Shown one piece after another: positions 21,123 to 27,636 of a DNA stretch of 27,636 nt (positions within the stretch are counted from its first letter, which is position 1; each line of letters opens with the position of its first letter). The position numbers were made by a program, and so were the translations under genes. The DNA lies in NCBI GenBank assembly GCA_033085395.1, contig JANQBS010000404.1, positions 1-27,636 of the forward strand, read 5' to 3'. The notes beneath the pieces were generated by a model that was given only the letters and a program-made list of their open reading frames with translations, was not told where the DNA came from and made no database searches. The DNA is from Xanthoparmelia taractica. Its lineage: Eukaryota > Ascomycota > Lecanoromycetes > Lecanorales > Parmeliaceae.

Positions 21123-21130
21123 ATTCTATA

Positions 21131-22430
21131 GCTTACTTGCTTCAATTAAATAAAAGTATTTTAATATTTCAAAGACTAAGTTTAGCGAATACGAATAGAT
21201 CTTAAGTACGATTCTCGCGAAACTACTAGATTGAAAGTATAAGAAAGAGCTTCAACTTAATCTAATATATCGTTACGCTCGCAATAAGTCTAACGTTATC
21301 GAAAAAGAGTCTATTGCTATTAAAATAATATCTATAATAATTACTTATAGCGATAGAACTTAGGGTAATAGATTTGTGAGTCTCACCGAGGTTTTAATAA
21401 ACTTAAATCTCACTAAACGACTACTCAGCGCCCAAACTACGAAGGATAAAATTAACTCTATTATTATTATTAGATATAATATTCGAGCTCGCTGAAAGTA
21501 CACTTAAAAAAAATATAATAGCTAGAACTATTCTAAACCAGTCTGCTACGTTAAAGACTCGCGAAGATACTATTTCATCACGTCTCAAGACCTAGTTAGC
21601 TAATCAACAGCTTTTTTTAAGAATCGAATCGATAGACTTATTATTAAGTAATCGCCTATAAGTCTAATTATCGTCTAAGAGCGTAAATTAAAGAATAAAT
21701 TAAAAAATAAGGCGCGAAAGAAGAAGAATAAGAGGGAGAATAATATTTAGTAAATACGTAATCGCTTCTCACCTACTACTATTACTTTTATTATCATAAT
21801 TATTTAGCTTTCTTTACAATTAACGTATTCTACGAGCGCTCTTATAAAGTTTCGATTCTCTCGTCTTGAAGCTAAGCTTATTTTACGTAATTATTACGAT
21901 CCTTAGCGCTTAGTTAGCCGTGTTTATAGTCGTGACGCGATCTTAGTCTTAGAGTAAAGAGCTAGTAATTCGATATATATTAATCTAGAAGAATATATTA
22001 AAGATATAAAGTTAAAGATTATATTATACGATCGAAGAGTCTTAGAGAATATAAAGAAGAAGCTATTAGATAAATACTATAAGTCTTATTATATTTAGAA
22101 GTGAAAAGATAATAATTTCGAGTATAAATAGGAGAAGTTAGGGATTAAACCTGGTATTAAGCGCGAGTTAATTAATAATATAGAGACATTTAAGCGTAGA
22201 AAGAAGTTAACTCGCGCCTTAATATATATTTATTCTTTTACAATCTCTATATCTCGATTATTAAGATTTATTCTAGATTCTATCGAGAATAAGAGCTACG
22301 ATTATTAATAGTAAGAAAAAAAGACGTTTAAGAGTGAATTGAATCTAGATAAGACTATATATAAAGACGACGAAGACTTTATATGGCTATTTTATAGCGG
22401 AATTCTTATAAAGTAATAAAGTTATTCTTT
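21131..22430. other. Unassigned RIP-altered relic
   Basis: Protein-like plus-strand frames with many TAA/TAG codons. A lysine/arginine-rich run lies at about 21690-21745 and legible pieces such as YIKDIKLKIILYDRR lie near 21990-22040. 21350-21440 is less mutated (GTGAGTCTCACCGAGG). The left part probably continues the relic interrupted by copy 3. I recognise no family and propose no function. Confidence 0.4.
22157..22222. repeat. Long-arm inverted repeat
   Basis: TTAAGCGCGAGTTAA (22157-22171) pairs with TTAACTCGCGCCTTAA (22207-22222), with one extra C in the right arm and a 35-nt loop. A stem of about 15 bp in AT-rich DNA is unusual. It might be an element terminus or a chance remnant. Confidence 0.65.
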
Positions 22431-22439
22431 CAAGACCTT

Positions 22440-23173
22440 AGCAGCGTTTATCTCGTCTTAACTTCTATAATATATCTTACTTCTTCTAAAGAGATTGCTC
22501 GTATTATATTTTCTCTTCTACGCGTAAATAGCGAGATCTATAAAGTTATTATATCTTTCTTCATTGAAGTATAATATAGTTAAATCTTAATATCTCTTAA
22601 ATCTTAATTTACGCCTTTAGAATCGAAAATAAGATCTTAATAGAATTTAGATTAGGCGAATATAAAGATAGATACTTTAGTAAAACTTCTATATCGTGAT
22701 ATATGCGAATAAGCTTAGCACTATAATAAATCGACGCGTTATCGCATATAATAATTAAAAGAGACTTATTTCTACTATAATTATCATAGTAGAAGAGAAC
22801 GTGATCGCGTACGAAGTCGATGAATATCTCTTAAGTTACGAATTCTTAGAGGATAATTTATAAGAGGTAGCCTTATATAATAAACGTAGATAGTAGACTC
22901 TATCTCTTTGACCGCTTAAATTCTTCACTAATTTATAACCTTATATTTAATAACGTTTATTCGTACTTTCTATTATTTAAAGACGTTAATATATAACTAA
23001 TAAGAGCAACTAGATACTTATTAGTCCGCTTACACGCCGTCAACTTATCTAGAAATATTAGTTAATCAAATCGCTAGTTAGCTAGCGTAGCAAATTAGCT
23101 TTCCCGTAAAAATGCGTTGCGCTGGCTAGCTATTCTCCTTATACGCTTGCGAGACTAGCTAAGGCGGTGTAAA
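22440..23173 (-). pseudogene. Tc1/mariner-type transposase relic, catalytic (DDE) part
   Basis: C-terminal two thirds of an IS630/Tc1/mariner-superfamily transposase (cuts element ends and inserts them at TA). On the minus strand: HRLS and SRKRIRRIASQRNAFLRES at about 23168-23090; the first catalytic block LIFLDKL at about 23042-23062 (LIFLDES is usual; the Asp is kept and Glu is now Lys, a G-to-A change); RSKR and STFII (about 22910-22880); FIDFVRDHV at about 22799-22825; the second catalytic block CDNASIYYSAKLIRI (Asp codon within 22732-22743); and YSPNLNSIK at about 22638-22664, where SPDLNPIE is usual, so Asp and Glu are both altered. It ends near 22440. It is less damaged than the LTR relics. 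The N-terminal part is separated by the element at 23174-23449. Confidence 0.9.
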
Positions 23174-23449
23174 TACGGGTCGGAAAGGTGTGATATATTT
23201 AATGGTATGGGACTAGTTTTTCGAATATCATATCGAAAGACATAAGATATTCTATACTTTCATTAGGTTTTTAATAAATATATTACGTAATATTTTTTTA
23301 TATTCTAAAAATACGTAAAAAGCTTAAGCGAACACTTATCTAATTATAAAATTCTATAAATAAATTAAAAAGATATAATTTTTTAAAAAAAGGTAAAAAA
23401 AAGTTAAAAACGACTATGTTTAATAGATATCACACCTTTTCGACCCGTA
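23174..23449 (-). mobile_element. 275-bp TIR element (MITE), copy 4, with perfect 8-bp TSD
   Basis: Complete copy in the opposite orientation to copies 1-3. The octamer GGTGTAAA flanks it on both sides (23166-23173 and 23450-23457). It sits inside the Tc1-type transposase. Taking out the element and one octamer rejoins the two halves in frame (…RALH then RLS…), which fixes the element borders and the 8-bp duplication independently of the alignment. No coding capacity. Confidence 0.96.
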
Positions 23450-23840
23450 GGTGTAAAGCTCTTTAAACGGTACTCTTATCGATTACGAGATTATATTTAT
23501 CGAATAGCATATATATTAGCTTATCGAGGTACGATATAAAGCGCTTCTCGAAATACGCGAGTAGTCGTTTCTTAATATACTGGCTTATAACTCTAAGACG
23601 CCCGCCAGAGCTATTATTCGAAATAAAGACGATGTTATATCGAACTCAATAAGATCTTATTCTCTGCAGAGTTCACATACTAATATTATACAGGCCAGCT
23701 AAAATAACGTTATTACTATAACTTTATTCGAATTCCTTCTAAACGAGGGCGCGAATAGACTTTAAGATAGACGGTGATATAGCGATAGCGAGATAATAGC
23801 AGCGAGATAAAGAACTCGAAGGTCTATAAAGAAGCTATAT
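23450..23840 (-). pseudogene. Tc1/mariner-type transposase relic, N-terminal HTH part
   Basis: N-terminal DNA-binding region of the same transposase as 22440-23173. On the minus strand it reads SGGRLRVISQYIKKRLLAY, then SYLDKLIYMLFDKYNLVIDK and STV with a stop at a former Trp codon, then RALH, from about 23620 down to 23450. This is the second helix-turn-helix of fungal Tc1-like proteins (usually …SYLDE…LYDEF.I.VS.STI.R.L). The true start is not clear; 23640-23840 is AT-poor enough to hold the first HTH but I cannot read it with confidence. Confidence 0.82.
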
Positions 23841-24073
23841 GAATTCTAAGTGATAAATAAACTATACATAACCTTAAATTTAAATAAGTCTATATCTATA
23901 TATCACGATTTACCTCTTACTCTTCATGGGCGATCGTTTCAGCAAAAAATTAGTGGGGTAGCTATCAAGTCGAAGCCTCCCGCCAAGGGTTTTGCAAAGA
24001 GAAGCAGTTCGAGTGTAGCCGAGAGTACTCTAGAGTATTCGAACTAACTAGACTCGAATCGAAGCGCGGTACT
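23841..24073 (+). repeat. Short region with 75-bp dispersed repeat, copy 2
   Basis: 23936-24010 matches the minus strand of 19681-19750 (CAGCAAAAAATTAGTGGGGT to CCGCCAAGGGTTTTGCAAAG). An open frame crossing it (23850-24047) is not supported as a gene: the matching copy does not keep it open as protein-like sequence. 24011-24073 contains an inverted GTTCGA…TCGAAC pair around TCTAGAG. As at the other site, a 155-bp repeat copy lies next to it. Confidence 0.65.
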
Positions 24074-24230
24074 ATTATAAGGGCACTTTTCAATTGTATT
24101 ATAAAGCTAAAAATATAACTTATGGGTTCGGGTGCCGCGCTTCATAGAAAGCGCACTCTATTTGACTATATAAAGCTCATACGGCGCACTCCTAGGTACT
24201 TATATAACATCGTATAGCCTAACAATTATC
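24074..24230 (+). mobile_element. 155-bp GC-rich repeat, copy C
   Basis: Same orientation and same ends as copy B (ATTATAAGGGCACTTTTCAA to CCTAACAATTATC). It shows light RIP-type damage: GCACCC becomes GCACTC, and GCCCATATG becomes GACTATATA. The hairpin around GGTGCCGCGCTTC is retained. Confidence 0.85.
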
Positions 24231-24422
24231 TATCTACATATTCGCTTGTACATGCGTTACTTTTATATAATCTCACTATTTGCGAGAACTAATCGCAATA
24301 GTAAGAGTATAAGTTAGTGAATTCAATATGAGATCATAGCGGGATAGCTATTAATGATTATTTTATATATGCGATATACGTAGAAGATACGTATTCGAGA
24401 CGAGTACTATTTATATAATTAC
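24231..24422. other. Spacer, nothing recognised
   Basis: Ordinary AT-rich sequence without repeats or frames that I can support, up to the hAT-type terminus at 24423. Confidence 0.5.
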
Positions 24423-24625
24423 TACGGGTTGGAAAGGTCTGAGATGGTCTGGGATATGAGATGTCGATATCATATCATGATATAATATAATATTAAGATT
24501 ATATTATTTGATTTTTATGGAATAGTCTGGGAGACGTGCTGGTATTATAAAATGATCTAAGAAATTTCTAATATATGTAGGGATATTTCATGTTATATGT
24601 AGGGATATGGGAAATATACTATATA
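24423..24625 (-). mobile_element. hAT-type terminus with subterminal region
   Basis: Begins TACGGGTTGGAAAGGTCTGA, a variant of the terminal repeat of the 275-bp elements and of the hAT end at 16465. The next about 200 bp match the inverse complement of 16465-16265. By that alignment it is the 3' end of a second hAT copy lying on the minus strand, but I see no hAT transposase to its right and no matching second terminus before the window ends. It is either truncated or continues beyond 27636. The left flanking octamer is ATAATTAC. Confidence 0.65.
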
Positions 24626-24661
24626 TAGAAGAAGTTACTCTATATAGAATTATGCGAACGT

Positions 24662-24793
24662 ATTCTAATTATTATTCTAGTTATTACTTTACTTTATTAT
24701 CACGTTATTAAGCATTCTAGTTATTATTCTAGTTATCACTTCACTTTGTTATCGTTATTATTACTACTTTACTTTATTATCACGTTATTAAGC
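24662..24793. repeat. Imperfect tandem duplication (52 + 80 bp)
   Basis: A block starting ATTCTAATTATTATTCTAGT and ending TATTATCACGTTATTAAGC (24662-24713) is repeated at 24714-24793 with about 28 extra bases. The second unit is less mutated: TCTAGTTATCACTTCACTTT against TCTAGTTATTACTTTACTTT. The difference is purely C-to-T, a direct view of RIP-type change. Confidence 0.75.
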
Positions 24794-24795
24794 TA

Positions 24796-24990
24796 AGCTC
24801 GTTATCGCATTTGATATCGTGTTACAAAAGATCTTCGTAATTATCTAAGACTTAGCAAACTATTTCTATTACTATTAATATATTTAATTTATTTAATTAT
24901 TAGAAGAATTATTAATACGCTAATTATAATAGTAATTTATTATTTATTTTACGATAGTAAATTCTCTTCTTCTTTCTTCGCATTAAAAAA
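24796..24990. other. AT-rich flank of the histone relic
   Basis: No feature recognised. In minus-strand sense it is the 3' flank of the histone H3 relic and begins after an AAGAAAGAAGAAGAGAATTT purine tract near 24962-24981. Confidence 0.4.
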
Positions 24991-25330
24991 AGAATTTACG
25001 ATCGTTCTTTATAGTTATATATTCTTAATTATTATAATTACACGCTTCGTATAAATAATATAAAGATTAATATCTTCGAATATATAATAAAGAAAAGCTT
25101 TCGTTGACTTATAATCTTAATAATCGATCTAGAAAAACGTATTTTCTTTATATATATTGACGCGATCTCTCTTATCACTCGCGAAAAGAAGAGCTTAAGA
25201 ATTATTAAATCGAATTCTTTTTAATAGCGATAAATTTCACGTAAAGTAATAGCTATAATATATTAATAAAATAGAATAGATAGATTCGAGATTACACTTA
25301 CTTTTAGCTTTTCATCTATATTTTCGAATA
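24990..25330 (-). pseudogene. Histone H3 relic
   Basis: Decayed copy of a histone H3-fold gene (nucleosome core protein). On the minus strand: ITLREIYRYQ (stop at the Gln codon) near 25250-25215, where LREIRRYQ is usual; FDLIILKLFFSRVIREIAS near 25210-25155, matching the alpha-1/alpha-2 boundary (LLIRKLPF.RLVREIA); seven residues, then RF, as in canonical H3; then, after a one-base frame change near 25105-25120, STKAFLYYIFEDINLYIIYT and KRV at about 25105-25041, matching EA.LV.LFEDTNLCAIHAKRV; and finally IQL and RTI near 25020-25000 (usual …KDIQLARRI). The N-terminal tail is not readable. No long loop-1 insertion is seen, which favours canonical H3 over a CENP-A type, but the damage limits this call. 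The C-to-T type changes and stops indicate RIP of a duplicated gene. Confidence 0.75.
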
Positions 25331-25620
25331 TTATTACTCGATAATTCTTACGCTAATCTACTTTTCTTAATTGATTTCAATAATTAAATACTTAAAGACT
25401 ACGTAGAAGTAATTAGTTACACTTAAGATTATCTAACATTAGCTACGTGTATTATAATTTCTCCAATCTTTTCTTTACTCTTATATGCTATCGTCTACTC
25501 GCGCATTAGCTTTATATTTAATATTTCATTTATAGATTTAATATATCTACTTTAAAATATTATCTCGCGTAATAATTCTTTTGCGAGCTATAGCTTGCTT
25601 TATTAAATAGATAGATAATA
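25331..25620. other. AT-rich DNA upstream of the histone relic
   Basis: It would hold the H3 tail codons, possible introns and promoter in minus-strand sense, but nothing can be read securely. 25440-25500 is slightly less AT-rich. Confidence 0.35.
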
Positions 25621-25621
25621 A

Positions 25622-25690
25622 GATAAATAATAGAAGAATAATAAATAATAGAAGAATAATAAATATTAGAAGAATAAGAGATAATAGAAA
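25622..25690. repeat. 18-bp tandem repeat, about 3-4 units
   Basis: The purine-rich unit AATAATAGAAGAATAATA repeats about every 18 bp and trails off into AGAGATAATAGAAAAAAGAG. It is a simple minisatellite; a translated version would be Asn/Arg/Ile-rich and is not convincing as protein. Confidence 0.7.
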
Positions 25691-26300
25691 AAAGAGTAGA
25701 ATGAAAATAAAAGTATACGATAAATATATCTTAGAAAACGTGATATTATAGATAAAATTAATGTTATTTATTAATGCTTCTAGATATCTATCGTAATAAT
25801 ATTAGAATTAATTTATTTTTCAATCGAAAAGCGAGAGAAGAATACTCTTATTATAAATATTTAAATTCTATAAAAATAAATTTATCTTATAATTAATTCT
25901 AGTAATTATTTTAATAATTATTTAAGCGTATTAAAATTTTATTAATTTAGACGCTAATACGTAGGTTTCTCGATAATCTTTCTACATTAAGTAGATAATA
26001 GATATTAATATTTAAATAATTTCCTTCTTAAACTTTTTTCTTAAATAATTCTTATTTATTATATCTTTCTTTCGTTCTAGCATTTAAGACGCGTTTCTAT
26101 TATTAATATAATTAAAGATACTTAATATACTTCTATTCAAATAGAGAGTATATAATTAATAATTTTTAGTTATATTATAATCTATAAAGTATCGATCTTA
26201 TAAAAATAATCACTTTTTTATATTTATATTTCTTTATTAATCTTTTTTTTAATTATTAAAAAAAAAGAATAATTAAATTCTTAGACGCACTTTTCGCTCT
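25691..26300. other. Unassigned AT-rich DNA
   Basis: Contains stop-interrupted, weakly protein-like plus-strand stretches (for example 25820-25960) and a T-rich/A-rich pair near 26243-26270 (TCTTTTTTTTAA and TTAAAAAAAAAGA), which is a local inverted repeat. No family recognised. Confidence 0.4.
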
Positions 26301-27120
26301 TTAATATAGAGTTCGATAATCTTAAATTTAAGACTTTACGTTATAACGTAATTAATTAATCTAAAGATAATTAATTAAAGCGTAAAGTCGTTTAAAATTT
26401 TAGCGAAAATTCTAATATTAAACGCTTAAAAATAAGACTTAATATTTTTATTTTTAAGAAAAAGAAATTAAAACGCGTAAAGAAAGTTAATAATATTATT
26501 AAGAATTATCGTATTTATACTTATAAAAAGATTAACGAATTCGCAATTACTTTAAACTTATAGCGAAAAGTATATATTAAAATTCTTCGCCAGCAAGAAG
26601 TCGACTTTAGATAATATTTATTTATCTTTATAATTATTATTTTAACTATTAGTTCTTTTAAGCTAACACTTAAAATAGAATTATATAAGGCGTATATAGT
26701 AATATCGTTACTCGACGTCTTTGACTTTAGATTTATTTTAAAATAATAACCCGTTATAAAAAGATATAAAAGATAAGAAAGTAGAGTAAAATATATAGTT
26801 ACTTTTAATAAAAAAGTATTTATTTTAATTATATAATAAATAAGATCTTTTTAGCTATTAGAGAGAGAGATAATATTTTAGATTATAAGCGCTACGATTT
26901 ATTAAAACTCGAAAAAGTCGATTAATTATTAGATATTAAGCTATTCGCGTATAAGTAGAATCTCGAGCGAAACTACGTGTCGAATATAAAGATACGTTTA
27001 TTTATTAATGTGTAGAACGTATAGCGAAAGACTAATAGATCTCTGCTACGTAAACTTAGAGAGCTAAATTATAAGAATTTAGGGAGCTATCTTAGAGAAG
27101 AATATATATATCTATTCATG
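26300..27120 (+). pseudogene. Unidentified RIP-decayed coding relic
   Basis: The plus strand keeps coding-like composition for about 270 codons if TAA/TAG are taken as former Q/W. Legible pieces: KNYRIYTYKKINEFAITLNL near 26500-26560, KVYIKILRQQEVDF near 26568-26610, ERERDNILDYKRYDLLKLEK near 26860-26918, LLRKLRELNYKNLGSYLREE near 27046-27104. Stops are concentrated at positions that fit Gln or Trp. I see no catalytic motif and cannot assign a family. It could be part of a transposable element or a decayed host gene duplicate. Confidence 0.45.
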
Positions 27121-27636
27121 ATTTTAGTATATCTATATATTTCTAATTATTATTCTAATTATCGCTAATCTATTTAGAAGAAATATATCTTCGATATTAT
27201 ATTATTTTCGTATATATTCTTTAATCGTTAAAAGAAAGTTATATATCGTAATATAATTAATTATATTTAGGGTAGATACTTTCAATATAATAATACGAAA
27301 TAACTATCTCTATTAGAATCGATATTATTCTAATCGAATAATTATAATTTCGCTGCGATAGATTTCGAGCTCGATCTTAATACGATAAATGCGAGGAGAG
27401 CGTACGATCTTATTATTTAAGACTATAATAATATATTCGCTAATTTTAAACTTCTCGTATCTAATATAGATAGTCTTAGTCTTTTAATTAAAGAAATCGT
27501 TAGCTATATAAATTATAATAATTAATCTTAAGAGTATCTTAGAGTTTTAATTATAATTTTAATTATTATACGCCTTATTCGAATTAATAGATAATTATCT
27601 TATTTCGTAAGCTACGAATAAGCTATATATTCTTAG
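27121..27636. other. AT-rich DNA to window end
   Basis: 27135-27160 repeats the CTAATTATTATTCTAATTAT word seen at 24665. 27340-27420 is a less mutated strip that reads FAAIDFELDLNTINARRAYD on the plus strand, perhaps the end of the preceding relic or another fragment. Nothing else recognised. Confidence 0.4.

Noticed and set aside
20848..23449. Copies 3 and 4 as inverted ends of one large composite transposon
   Set aside because: Each copy has its own perfect 8-bp duplication with a different sequence, so they are independent insertions.
23850..24047. 65-codon plus-strand open frame
   Set aside because: It crosses a dispersed non-coding repeat shared with 19681-19750; the other copy does not keep protein-like sequence.

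Overview
The window is a gene-poor, A+T-rich block from a filamentous ascomycete (Pezizomycotina) that has been heavily altered by repeat-induced point mutation (RIP). I see no intact protein-coding gene. The evidence is direct: TpA is everywhere and CpA/TpG are depleted. Recognisable transposon reading frames run for hundreds of codons with glutamine and tryptophan positions turned into TAA/TAG. Only small islands keep ordinary base composition. No prokaryotic, CRISPR or operon-like structure is present, and the species cannot be named from the sequence.

Layout. 1-132: right end of a 275-bp inverted-repeat element. 133-2590: mostly unassigned AT-rich DNA, ending in a probable LTR zone. About 2600-4150 (minus): decayed Ty3/gypsy chromovirus integrase with chromodomain. 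About 4265-5640: possible LTR start and AT-rich DNA. About 5650-10255 (plus): second, different Ty3/gypsy relic (gag, reverse transcriptase, RNase H, integrase). About 10256-10840: LTR-like material with a strong hairpin. About 10850-13072 (minus): Ty1/copia relic. 13073-13348: inverted-repeat element. About 13480-15730 (plus): nearly complete decayed hAT transposase, with a hAT-type terminus at 16465. 16470-18970: a long modular satellite. 19231-19800: GC-rich, barely mutated island. 20848-21122 and 23174-23449: two more inverted-repeat elements with perfect 8-bp target duplications. About 22440-23840 (minus): Tc1/mariner-type transposase split by the second of these. 24423 onward: second hAT-type terminus. 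About 24990-25330 (minus): a RIP-decayed histone H3 relic, the only host-type gene remnant I can identify. The rest to 27636 is AT-rich and unassigned.

How it fits together. This looks like heterochromatic nested-repeat territory (centromeric, subtelomeric or another AT-rich isochore). Autonomous elements were killed by RIP. Short elements (155-bp GC-rich repeat, 275-bp element) are fairly well preserved, which fits RIP needing longer duplications. The 275-bp elements share terminal inverted repeats with the hAT termini and make 8-bp target duplications, so they look like non-autonomous hAT derivatives. No new functional system is evident. The items most worth a second look are the hAT/MITE family with its exact excisable insertion in the Tc1 gene, the satellite whose unit lengths step by about 11.5 bp, the 155-bp GC-rich repeat, and the histone H3 relic.
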